Below, one piece after another: positions 8,384-15,866 of a stretch of 64,000 nt of DNA. The stretch is from Mesorhizobium sp. NZP2298. GTDB taxonomy: Bacteria; Pseudomonadota; Alphaproteobacteria; Rhizobiales; Rhizobiaceae. The DNA is taken from NCBI RefSeq assembly GCF_013170825.1, contig NZ_CP033365.1, positions 1,550,001-1,614,000 of the forward strand. The letters are read 5' to 3'. The stretch's first letter is position 1. Every line of letters begins with the position of its first letter. A model generated the notes under the pieces. That model was not told the DNA's origin. It saw only the letters and a program-made list of their open reading frames with translations, and did not search any database. The position numbers were made by a program, and so were the translations under genes.

Positions 8384-9586
8384 CTAGGACCGCGACCTGA
8401 GCGCGTCGTTCAGATTCCACATGTCCTTCTCCTCGGGCGCGGTCTCGAGGCCCAGCACCGGCAGCATCTTGCGCAGATGGTCGTGGTGGGTCCGCACACC
8501 GTATTCGAGGTCTGAGAGATAAAAGCCCTCAAAGGCTTCGGAGAGCATGGATTCGTTCGACCACACGGACAGTTGCACATCTTCCGACATGGTGTCGCGG
8601 TCGATGCGGAAGGACAGGTACCTGGCGGCGGCCTGCTCGCGGCTTTCGTCACGGTAACGGTAGATGGCGCCGCGCAGCAGGGTCTGACCCGTCGACAGCG
8701 GAAACTCCTGATAGAACTGCACGGATTCCGGCATCACCGAAATGACCGCATTGGGGAAAATGCCGTAGTAGACCCATGCCTTCTTCAGATAGTCAGGCAA
8801 GTGCGTCGGCTCAGGCGCGATCTTGACGTAGTTCCTGACGCTCCAGCGGCGGCCGGCATGCGGGTTGTAGGTGGCGAAGGATCGCGACACGCCGTTGATG
8901 AAGGGCTCATCGAAATAGGTCGCGCCATAGAGATCCTGCAAGGCGGGATGCGCCATGGCGACGTGATAGCCCTCATTGTCGACATCGCGCACCGACTTCC
9001 AGTTGACCGGGGTCTTCTGGGTCCAGATGCCCCAGGACGGCACCATGTCGGCGGCATTGTAGTGCGCGAACTCGGGTTCGATCGGCTTCATCAGTTCGGC
9101 GACCGAAGGCTGCGGGCCGCCATTGCGGAAGCGGATGAAAATGAAGCCCATCCAGATTTCGAGATCGAGCTGCATCAGGCCGAACTCGGTCTTGTCGAGG
9201 TCGGGGAAGGAGCGCGGGCGCGCGGCGCCGCGTAGTGTGCCGTCGAGATTGTAGACCCAGCCATGGAACGGGCACACCAGCGCGTTCTTGCAATTGCCCT
9301 GGCTGTCAGCGACGACGCGGCTGCCGCGATGGCGGCACATGTTGTTGAAGCCGCGCACGACGCCGTCCTTGCCGCGCACGATGAGGGCGCGTTCGCCGAC
9401 CACGTCCATGGTCAGGTAATCGCCGGCGTTCGGGATGTCGGAAACATGGCCGACGATCTGCCAGTGGTTGCGGAAAACATGCTCCTTCTCGAGTTCGAGA
9501 AGGGCATCGGAATGGTAACTCCAGCCCGGTAGTCCCCGCCGGTCCCAATCGTTGGGGATCGCCACGTCACGGAGGTGCGGGTTCAT
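8384..9586 (-). CDS. Rieske [2Fe-2S] aromatic-ring-hydroxylating type oxygenase, alpha subunit
   Basis: 400 aa. The N-terminal Rieske domain has the cluster ligands Cys-X-His in MCRHRGSRV and Cys-X2-His in CPFHGWVYN (residues about 83-105). The C-terminal catalytic domain carries the mononuclear-iron motif DNEGYHVAMAHPALQD with its two histidines. Length and the single alpha-subunit layout resemble N-demethylating or trimethylamine-cleaving members (GbcA, stachydrine demethylase, CntA) more than true ring dioxygenases, but no dedicated reductase lies beside it. A symmetrical site sits close upstream. It acts in the cytoplasm and needs an external electron donor. The substrate is not readable; a quaternary amine is a guess. 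Confidence 0.85.
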   Translation of the reverse strand: MNPHLRDVAIPNDWDRRGLPGWSYHSDALLELEKEHVFRNHWQIVGHVSDIPNAGDYLTMDVVGERALIVRGKDGVVRGFNNMCRHRGSRVVADSQGNCKNALVCPFHGWVYNLDGTLRGAARPRSFPDLDKTEFGLMQLDLEIWMGFIFIRFRNGGPQPSVAELMKPIEPEFAHYNAADMVPSWGIWTQKTPVNWKSVRDVDNEGYHVAMAHPALQDLYGATYFDEPFINGVSRSFATYNPHAGRRWSVRNYVKIAPEPTHLPDYLKKAWVYYGIFPNAVISVMPESVQFYQEFPLSTGQTLLRGAIYRYRDESREQAAARYLSFRIDRDTMSEDVQLSVWSNESMLSEAFEGFYLSDLEYGVRTHHDHLRKMLPVLGLETAPEEKDMWNLNDALRSRS

Positions 9587-9605
9587 AAAACGTCTCTTCT
9601 TTTTG

Positions 9606-9621
9606 TTGAATAATCATTCAA
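9606..9621. promoter_or_regulatory. Palindrome upstream of the Rieske oxygenase
   Basis: TTGAAT-AATC-ATTCAA, a perfect six-base inverted repeat with a four-base spacer, lies 20 bases before the oxygenase start in a markedly AT-rich stretch (9598-9650). Position and symmetry suit a repressor site. No dedicated regulator gene lies beside it except the TetR at 7745, whose own operator looks different. Confidence 0.45.
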
Positions 9622-10076
9622 TAAAATCATATTTTTCATTGAAATGCAATGGCTTGTGAAAATACGAAGGATTCTGAGGCGAGACCTGGGCGTCGCCTTC
9701 GGCTGAATTCGATATGGCTGCTGCCCAGGAAAATCGCGGAGAATCCGGGTGTTAGCCTCGGTTCCGAGACGCCGTTTCAGCACGATTTCCCGAGGCGCGG
9801 AAACCGAAGGGCAAGACGCCTGGCCGGAGGCAAAAAGCGCGCCGCGCCCCGGCCGATCTGCTGTTCGGCAGGCGCTTGGGGCCGGGATCGCGTGTGGGAC
9901 TTGAGGTTCGCTTGCCTCGGCCAAATTCGAGTTGAGATGACCGATTTTGCCCGATTTTGCCCGAAATTTCTGTTTCGGCCTGGTTACATTTCCAGGTCTA
10001 CACCACGTTCATGCTGTTACAAAGCGCGAGTAAGTTCGTTTCATCATCAAAAAGAAACGCAACGAAGGGGAAGGCA
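9622..10076. other. Non-coding stretch between Rieske oxygenase and small exported protein
   Basis: About 450 bases without a convincing gene. The left part is AT-rich promoter-like DNA for the oxygenase. Around 9800-9910 GC-rich inverted segments (CGCCCCGG / GGGGCCGGG) could form hairpins, and at 9939-9966 there is a short direct repeat, GATTTTGCCC twice. Open frames here lack ribosome binding sites and protein-like composition. Confidence 0.4.
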
Positions 10077-10487
10077 ATGCATGCGAAAGTCAAGATCGTC
10101 AGCGGCGAGCACCGCCTCCAGGCTCCAGAGCGCGCTGACTGCCGCCCGAAACTGGCGCTGCGCCAACGCGCCAGCGACCACCCGATGGCTATGTTCATGG
10201 GGCTGGCTGCTTGCGCCTTCGTCGGCATGGCGCTTACGCCGACAGTCGGGCCGGCCTTCGCTTCGTTGAACCCGCCGGCCAACGTCGTTGACGGCGCGCC
10301 GACGACAATCAAGACCGCGCGCCTGCCGATGCCGACGCTCGATTTCGCCTGCAAGGGACAGGCCTGGGGCGCCGAGAGCGTGGATTGCCTGCGTGCTATC
10401 GCCGAGCAGTCCGGCACGCACAAGGCTCGCGCGATCCGCATGATCGCCAATGCTGCACCGCTGACCAACACGCCAAACATTTTCTGA
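10077..10487 (+). CDS. Small exported or membrane-anchored hypothetical protein
   Basis: 136 aa from the ATG at 10077, preceded by GAAGGGGAAGG; the frame is open further upstream but without a good start. Residues about 38-62 (MAMFMGLAACAFVGMALTPTVGPAFA) are a hydrophobic stretch ending in an Ala-X-Ala-like site, so a signal peptide or anchor with a long positively charged N-region is possible. The mature part has two cysteines, in DFACKGQ and VDCLRAIAEQSG, that could pair in the periplasm. I do not recognise a named family; similar small proteins occur in rhizobia. It is followed by a palindromic repeat and a terminator. Confidence 0.65.
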   Translation: MHAKVKIVSGEHRLQAPERADCRPKLALRQRASDHPMAMFMGLAACAFVGMALTPTVGPAFASLNPPANVVDGAPTTIKTARLPMPTLDFACKGQAWGAESVDCLRAIAEQSGTHKARAIRMIANAAPLTNTPNIF

Positions 10488-10497
10488 TTTCCGTCGA

Positions 10498-10537
10498 AGC
10501 GTGATCCCGAAACCGGTTCCCATTTCGGGATCACGCT
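10498..10537. repeat. Palindromic intergenic repeat
   Basis: Perfect 15-base inverted repeat AGCGTGATCCCGAAA / TTTCGGGATCACGCT around a ten-base loop. This palindrome is of a kind familiar from Mesorhizobium intergenic regions (RIME-like). It begins 11 bases after the small exported protein gene and has no T-run, so it is not a classical terminator. Confidence 0.7.
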
Positions 10538-10573
10538 CTGACCTCCCCGAGCGCTCCCTCCAGCGCTCTCTTC

Positions 10574-10611
10574 GGCTCCCGCCGCGCAGTCGGCCGGGAG
10601 CCTCTTTTTTT
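10574..10611. terminator. Rho-independent terminator
   Basis: Stem GGCTCCCG / CGGGAGCC (10574-10581 and 10595-10602) followed by TCTTTTTTT. It ends the small exported protein transcript; the histidine kinase gene ends convergently right at the T-run. Confidence 0.8.
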
Positions 10612-12697
10612 ACCCTTTCGCCGCCGCCTGCTCGGCAATCGTTGAAAGCACGCTGCGCACGTCCAGCGTGCTGAACGGCTTTTCCAGGATCTGCGGCCGC
10701 TGCTGCGCCGGCAAGGCCTCGATTTCCGCCTTGGCGCCGATCAGATCGCCGGTGACCAGCACGAAACGTCGTGCGAGGTCAGGCCTCTCGGCAAGCAGTT
10801 CGCGGTAGATCGCAATGCCTGATGTGCCGGGCATGCGCAGGTCCGAAAAGACGATGTCCGGCGGCATATGGCCGCTCAAGGTGGCGGTGCCCGATACCCA
10901 GACAGGCGCGATCCGCGACTTGATGCCCATCAGTTCGAGAATGTCCGACAGCGAGCCGGCGACATCAGGTTCGTCGTCGATGATCAAGGCATGGCGCAGG
11001 CCGCTCGAGCGTGGCTGCGTCTCGCCGGCGGCGGCGATGCCCGTCGAGATGGCCGGTAGATGGACGACGAAACGCGCGCCTCTGGGCACAACTTCCTCGA
11101 ACCAGACATTGCCATTGTGCCGTTCGATGATCGATTTCGAGATCGACAGGCCAATGCCGGTGCCCACGCCGACGGGCTTGGTGGTGAAATAGGATTCGAA
11201 GATGCGGTTGCGGATCGCCTCGGGAATGCCGGGCCCGTTGTCCTCGACCGAAAAGCCGGGATTGCCGCGATCGGTACGGAATGTCCGCACCTTGATCAGC
11301 CGGTCGCCGGCAATGCCGGCAAGCGCATGCTGGCTGTTGATCAAGAAGTTGGCGGCCACCTGCGTCACGTGGTCGGCGTCCGCCATGGCCAGCAGCGGGC
11401 CGGGCGCGAAATCGGTATCGATGATGATGCCGCTCGAGCGGGCGCCATAGGCTGTCACCTCCAGGGCGGCGCGGATCACCTGGTTGAGATCGGTCTCGGT
11501 CTGCGCCGCCGGATGCAGGCGCACCATGGAGAGGAAGCTCTTGACGATGCGGCCGCAGCGCTCGGCGGCGGCGCGGACCTTCTCGGCACGGACCTTGGTC
11601 TGTGGATCGGTGGCGAATTCATGCAGCAGTGTCGATTGCGCGACCACCACGGCCAGTGGGTTGTTCAGCTCGTGCGAAACACCCGCGAGCAGCGAGCCCA
11701 TCGCCGCCATCTTCTCGTTCTGGTGCAGTTTCTCGCGCTGCCGGTTGATCTCTTCCTCGGCGCGTAGCCGGTCGCGCAAATCGCGGATCGAGCCGAAGAT
11801 CAGGCGGCGGTCGGCCACCCGCATCTCGGTCGCCGTCAGTTCGATCGGAAACACCTCGCCCGCGGCATTCTGCGTCACGGTCTCGAGCCGCTGGCCAACC
11901 ATGGGGGCGCCGCGGCCCGACATGTAATCGGCGCCCGAGGAATAGCCCTTGCGGTAGTATACGGGCACGACGGTGTCGAGCAGGTCCTTGCCGAGGATGT
12001 CGCTGCGCCGGAAGCCGAACATCTTTTCGGCGGCAGGATTGAATTCGATGATCGATCCGGCCTCGTCGATGACGATGATGGCGTCGAGCGAGGCCTGTAG
12101 CATGGTTCGCCGGATGACTTCGCTGGCATGGGCGTCGGAGGGCGAGTGTTCGATGGCGTCGCCGATGGCGAGCGCGATGATGTGCAGCGTCGCCTCTTCC
12201 TCATCGGTCCACTCGCGCTCGCCGACGCAGTCATTGACGGCCAGCGTGCCCCACAGATGACCATGCGCGAAGACCGACACCGACAGGAACGACTTGATGC
12301 TCTGCTTTTCGAAATCGGTTCTCAGGAAGCCTTCGAGATTGCGCGTGTGCCCGGCGAAGATCTTGCCTTGCCGTTCGTCCTCGGCTACCCGCTCCAACAG
12401 CGGATCGGAGTTGACGATCGACTGCATGATGACGGTCGGCGAGGCCAGTTCTCCACCGAAGTCGGGGTCGATCCAATAGGCGGACACCGACTGGGCAAAA
12501 CCCTGTCCAGGCAGCTCACGCAAGCGGAACAGGATGCCGCGCTGGCATTCGATGGCCCGGCACAGCGTTTCCAATATCCCGACCATTTCGCGCTGCCAGT
12601 CGCCGGCCTCGCGTAGCCGACGAACGACGCGCACGGCCGCCATCGCCGCGCCCTGCCTGAATCCCTGCATATCCGTGCTTGTTGCTTCGCCCGTCAT
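10610..12697 (-). CDS. Hybrid sensor histidine kinase (GAF-PAS-HisKA-HATPase-receiver)
   Basis: 695 aa, no membrane segment, so a cytoplasmic sensor. A GAF-like domain fills about residues 30-190, a PAS domain about 195-310 (IIVIDEAGSIIEFNPAAEKMFGF). The phosphorylated histidine is H342 in GVSHELNNPLAV; the ATP-binding domain shows VEDNGPGIP and GTGIGLSISKSIIERH. A C-terminal receiver (LIIDDEPDVAGSL) has its phospho-acceptor at about D619 in VFSDLRMPG. It is the second gene of an operon with the OmpR-type regulator at 12792-13517, separated by 94 bases, so the two likely form a phosphorelay. The signal is unknown; the GAF/PAS pair suggests a small ligand or redox cue. Confidence 0.9.
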   Translation of the reverse strand: MTGEATSTDMQGFRQGAAMAAVRVVRRLREAGDWQREMVGILETLCRAIECQRGILFRLRELPGQGFAQSVSAYWIDPDFGGELASPTVIMQSIVNSDPLLERVAEDERQGKIFAGHTRNLEGFLRTDFEKQSIKSFLSVSVFAHGHLWGTLAVNDCVGEREWTDEEEATLHIIALAIGDAIEHSPSDAHASEVIRRTMLQASLDAIIVIDEAGSIIEFNPAAEKMFGFRRSDILGKDLLDTVVPVYYRKGYSSGADYMSGRGAPMVGQRLETVTQNAAGEVFPIELTATEMRVADRRLIFGSIRDLRDRLRAEEEINRQREKLHQNEKMAAMGSLLAGVSHELNNPLAVVVAQSTLLHEFATDPQTKVRAEKVRAAAERCGRIVKSFLSMVRLHPAAQTETDLNQVIRAALEVTAYGARSSGIIIDTDFAPGPLLAMADADHVTQVAANFLINSQHALAGIAGDRLIKVRTFRTDRGNPGFSVEDNGPGIPEAIRNRIFESYFTTKPVGVGTGIGLSISKSIIERHNGNVWFEEVVPRGARFVVHLPAISTGIAAAGETQPRSSGLRHALIIDDEPDVAGSLSDILELMGIKSRIAPVWVSGTATLSGHMPPDIVFSDLRMPGTSGIAIYRELLAERPDLARRFVLVTGDLIGAKAEIEALPAQQRPQILEKPFSTLDVRSVLSTIAEQAAAKG

Positions 12698-12791
12698 TGT
12701 CAGCCGTTATTCCAAGGTCATTGCCAATTCGATCGGCCCAAATTCGATCGGCGAGCAACGGCTGCGAACCTGAACCCTGTGGGCCTGACGC

Positions 12792-13517
12792 TCAGTTGCC
12801 GTCGCCGGTCGGCAGCGAGAAGATATAGCCTTCGCCGCGCACCGTGCGCAGGAATTTCGGGTTGGCCGGGTCCATCTCGATCTTCTTCCTCAGGCGCATG
12901 ATGCGGATGTCGACGGCGCGCGACGATTCCGGATCCTCGGTGAAGCCGATGGCCTCCGAGATCGCGGCGCGCGTCAGCAGCCGGTTGGCGCGGGTCAGAA
13001 AGACCTCCAGCACGTCGAATTCGCTCTTGGCCATGTCGATCACGGCGCCATTGGCACCGGTGACCAGCCTGCCGTCGAGATCGGCCTGGAACGGGCCGAA
13101 GGCGACCGAGCGGCGATCTGTCTTCGCTTTCCTGTCGAGCAGCTCGGTCGGCTGCGGAACGCGGCGCAGCACGCTGCGGACCCTCGCCAGCACTTCGCGC
13201 AATTCGTATGGCTTGACGATGTAGTCGTCGGCGCCGAGTTCCAGCCCGACGATGCGGTCGAGCGCGGTGCCGGCGGCGGTCGCGTAGATGATGCCGATCG
13301 GCATTTTCGAGCGCAGCCAGCGGCCAAGCGACAGCCCATCCTCGCCCGGCATGGCGATGTCGAGGATGGCCAGATGGAAGGGTTGCGTCTCGATCAGGCT
13401 GCGCGCGGCGGCCGCGGTTTCCGCGGTCGCCACGTCATAGCCGGCGGCGCCGAGATATTCGGCAACCGCGTCCCTCAGGTCGGGCTCGTCCTCGACGATA
13501 ACAATTCTTGCCCGCAC
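12792..13517 (-). CDS. OmpR-family response regulator
   Basis: About 241 aa from the GTG at 13517 (VRARIVIVEDEPDLRDAV); the frame continues to 13577 but the extra residues are not receiver-like. The acidic pair is in VEDEP, the phospho-acceptor is about D53 in LAILDIAMPGEDG, the switch Thr in YATAAG and the conserved lysine in DDYIVKPYELREVL. The C-terminal winged helix ends FLRTVRGEGYIFSLP. It precedes the hybrid kinase gene in the same direction and is its probable partner. It is divergent from the degenerate regulator at 13611, with 93 bases between them. Confidence 0.88.
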   Translation of the reverse strand: MRARIVIVEDEPDLRDAVAEYLGAAGYDVATAETAAAARSLIETQPFHLAILDIAMPGEDGLSLGRWLRSKMPIGIIYATAAGTALDRIVGLELGADDYIVKPYELREVLARVRSVLRRVPQPTELLDRKAKTDRRSVAFGPFQADLDGRLVTGANGAVIDMAKSEFDVLEVFLTRANRLLTRAAISEAIGFTEDPESSRAVDIRIMRLRKKIEMDPANPKFLRTVRGEGYIFSLPTGDGN

Positions 13518-13610
13518 GATGCACTCGCTCCCACTTTCAGTGGAAAGTAGATTGGGTATAAACATCATGTCCAGCACTCATATCCGGTTGCAAGGGAATG
13601 GTTGGAAAAC

Positions 13611-14312
13611 ATGGCCGCACGAGCCGTCATCGCGCTTGTTTCCGTCGCCGAGGTGGTCGCGACCGAACTTGCAGACCATCTCGAGCGGCGTGGCCATGAC
13701 GTGCGCCAAGCGCGACAGCCCTGGGAGGCGGAATCGCTGCTGGCGGGCAGGGGCATCGATGTCGTTGTCGTCGGTGACAGTCTCAGCCAGGCGGAAGGGC
13801 GGGATCTGCTCAGGCGTTATGGCGGCCAAGGCGAGGGCGGCGGGGATGGGCCCGACTTCATTCTGATCTGCCGGCCTGCCGATCTGGTCGACAAGGTGCT
13901 GGCGCTCGAACTGGGTGCGGCCGACGTTGTCGAAAGCCCGCTCAATGTCAGGGAACTCGCCGCCCGTGTCGGGGGTCTGCTGTCGCGGCGCGGCAGGGGC
14001 TCCCAGGAACTGATCGTGCTGGAGAATGCGACCGTCGATTTGAGGTCGGCCATCGTCATGCACCGCTCCGGCACGGAGGAACAGCTTTCGCCCGGTCAGG
14101 TGGCGCTGCTCAGGCTGTTCCTGGCGAGCCCCCGCAAAGTGCTGACGCGTGACGACATCATCGCCGCGGCACCGGCCGAGAATGCCGACGCCTTCGATCG
14201 CTCGATCGATTCGCGCATCGTGCGGCTGCGCCGCAAGCTCGACACCGAGACCATCACCACCATACGCGGCGCCGGTTACCGGTTCGATCCGCCGCAGCAA
14301 TTCGCGGACTGA
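13611..14312 (+). CDS. OmpR-like DNA-binding protein with degenerate receiver domain
   Basis: 233 aa from ATG 13611; a TTG at 13602 with AAGGGA in front is an alternative. The C-terminal half is a good winged helix (LSPGQVALLRLFLASPRKVLTRDDII ... ETITTIRGAGYRF in the predicted protein). The N-terminal half has receiver-like spacing, but the acidic pair is replaced (LVSVAEVV), the position of the phospho-acceptor Asp reads Gly in VVVVGDSLS, with an Asp one place later, and the conserved Lys before Pro is Ser (VVESPLNVREL). Phosphorylation by the usual chemistry is therefore unlikely. It is divergent from the canonical regulator, so it may modulate the same system without phosphate input. Confidence 0.75.
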   Translation: MAARAVIALVSVAEVVATELADHLERRGHDVRQARQPWEAESLLAGRGIDVVVVGDSLSQAEGRDLLRRYGGQGEGGGDGPDFILICRPADLVDKVLALELGAADVVESPLNVRELAARVGGLLSRRGRGSQELIVLENATVDLRSAIVMHRSGTEEQLSPGQVALLRLFLASPRKVLTRDDIIAAAPAENADAFDRSIDSRIVRLRRKLDTETITTIRGAGYRFDPPQQFAD

Positions 14313-14383
14313 TGGCAGGGTGCCCGGAAGGTCTTTCTGGCTGAGCATCGGATTCCCCCCCCTCGCACCGATGCTCCCGAAGC

Positions 14384-14551
14384 TCAGCGTACCACCAGCA
14401 GCGACGGCCCCGATGGCATATCGTTGCTCATGACGAGTTCATTGGCCTGGGCACGATCCCTCAGGAGGACGGTGGCAAGGGCGGCAAAGCCGAGCAGGCC
14501 CTGTGCATAAAGCAATGCGGAAAGCACCGAGGCCGCGAATTTCGTTTTCAT
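14384..14551 (-). CDS. Small single-span membrane or secreted protein
   Basis: 55 aa, MKTKFAASVLSALLYAQGLL then FAALATVLLRDRAQANEL. A charged N-terminus and one hydrophobic stretch make a signal peptide or single membrane anchor likely; RAQA-N could be a cleavage site. GGGGAG lies about seven bases before the ATG on the minus strand. No family is recognised. The gene is short enough to be chance, but start, ribosome site and hydrophobic profile agree. Confidence 0.45.
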   Translation of the reverse strand: MKTKFAASVLSALLYAQGLLGFAALATVLLRDRAQANELVMSNDMPSGPSLLVVR

Positions 14552-14607
14552 CGTTCCAACTCCCCAGAAATGCCAATTCTTCAAAAATCAATGTGACGCG
14601 GGTCGCT

Positions 14608-14847
14608 TCAGGAAACTCCCGAAGTGCCCGCGCCGCCCACGGAGCCCCCCGTCGCGGCGCGGGCCTTCGGTCCTCTCGGCAGCAAGATGCCGGAGGGGCC
14701 GCGCAATGCCAGCAACCGAAGGCCAACCCGCCAGAGGGCCTTGAGCCGGGCGATGCGCAGGCTGGACACAATCCAGACCGTGGCGGAAAACAGGGCGGCG
14801 TGCAGTGGAGAGATCTCGTTCGAACTCATCGCCGCCAACCTTGCCAC
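14608..14847 (-). CDS. Possible small membrane protein, start uncertain
   Basis: The frame from GTG 14847 (ATG 14829) codes for 79 aa with a hydrophobic helix (LHAALFSATVWIVSSLRIA) and a Gly/Ala/Arg-rich tail. Its third codon positions are almost all G or C, as in neighbouring genes, which supports real coding. The same frame is open upstream to about 14975 and keeps protein-like character, including a second hydrophobic segment (SWLFRISIAAAVIGGVGTVAGG), but has no ATG, GTG or TTG there before the stop. Either the gene starts at 14847, or its 5' end has been altered. A plus-strand frame at 14624-15040 overlaps it and looks less convincing. Confidence 0.35.
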   Translation of the reverse strand: MARLAAMSSNEISPLHAALFSATVWIVSSLRIARLKALWRVGLRLLALRGPSGILLPRGPKARAATGGSVGGAGTSGVS

Positions 14848-15278
14848 GGAACCGCCGGCAACCGTGCCGACACCGCCGATGACCGCCGCCGCGATGCTGA
14901 TCCTGAAAAGCCAGGACCGCGTGTTCGTTTTCGTTCCCCTGGTCGTTGCCGTCTGCTTTCGTTACGTCAACTTTGCTTCCGGCCCGTATCCGGATCATGC
15001 CGCCGGACCCGAGTTTTGTTGCAGATTGGTTTCGAGATAGGCCACAGGCCTTTCATATAAGGTGATGCGAACTTTCGTTTCGAGGGAAATACCTATGTGC
15101 CGCATCCCGCTCCGGTTTGCGCGAGCGAACGCAGGCGCCGCGATCGCTTAATTTGTTAACCAGAGGAAACAGATTCGAAACACAAACGAGCATTTCGCGA
15201 AATCTGTCCGAAACATGCCGCAGCGATAAGCCGCTCATCGAATTGGAGCCGGCCGGACCGGCAGAGAGAGGGGATATC

Positions 15279-15734
15279 ATGCACACCACCATTTCCGCCA
15301 AGCTCATCAACATCACCGCCGCCGCGTTCACGGGTGCCGCGCTTCTGTTCGGCGCCGACGCAGCGCACGCCGCCAACAAGATCGTTGCGCGGGTCTCGCT
15401 TTCACAACAGATCATGGAAGTCTCGGTCGATGGCCGGCCGACCTTCGCCTGGAAGGTTTCCACCGGCGACCGGGCGCATGTGACGCCGACGGGCTCGTTC
15501 AAGCCGACGCGCATGCATGAGATGTGGTATTCGAAGAAGTACGACAACGCCCCGATGCCACACTCGGTGTTCTTCAGCGGCGGCTACGCGGTGCATGCCA
15601 CCTATGCGATCAAGCGCCTCGGCCAGCCGGCCTCGCATGGCTGCGTTCGGCTGCATCCCGACAATGCGGCCGATTTCTACCAGCTTGTCGAGACCTTCGG
15701 GCCGGCCAACACCAGCATCGTCATCGTCAAGTAG
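15279..15734 (+). CDS. L,D-transpeptidase (YkuD family)
   Basis: 151 aa with a signal peptide (MHTTISAKLINITAAAFTG then LLFGADAAHAA). The YkuD catalytic block is intact: His in GGYAVHATYAIKRLG and the nucleophile Cys in PASHGCVRLHPDNAADFY. Such periplasmic enzymes form 3-3 peptidoglycan cross-links or attach proteins to the wall. The protein is a bare catalytic domain with no LysM or peptidoglycan-binding domain, common among the many rhizobial paralogues. Start ATG 15279 follows GAGAGGGGAT. The 5' region 15060-15278 is AT-rich and probably holds the promoter. A strong bidirectional terminator follows. Confidence 0.9.
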   Translation: MHTTISAKLINITAAAFTGAALLFGADAAHAANKIVARVSLSQQIMEVSVDGRPTFAWKVSTGDRAHVTPTGSFKPTRMHEMWYSKKYDNAPMPHSVFFSGGYAVHATYAIKRLGQPASHGCVRLHPDNAADFYQLVETFGPANTSIVIVK

Positions 15735-15815
15735 TAGGCTGGGAGCGGGCCGGCGGCGGACCGCGGTGCCCGTTCAGGACTCCCGCGGGATCATTTCACG
15801 CGGTTGAGCGCAGCC

Positions 15816-15850
15816 AAAAAAGAGGCCGGGAATTTCCCGGCCTCTTTTTT
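15816..15850. terminator. Bidirectional rho-independent terminator
   Basis: Near-perfect palindrome of two 17-base arms around one base: A-run, GAGGCCGGGAA, then TTCCCGGCCTC and a T-run. With A and T runs on both sides it serves both the L,D-transpeptidase (+) and the convergent RND pump operon (-). Confidence 0.9.
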
Positions 15851-15866
15851 GTTCTTCGGCTTTCTA

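Noticed and set aside
9583..9924. 113-codon minus-strand frame upstream of the Rieske oxygenase
   Set aside because: Crosses the AT-rich promoter and operator, has no ribosome site and no protein-like composition.
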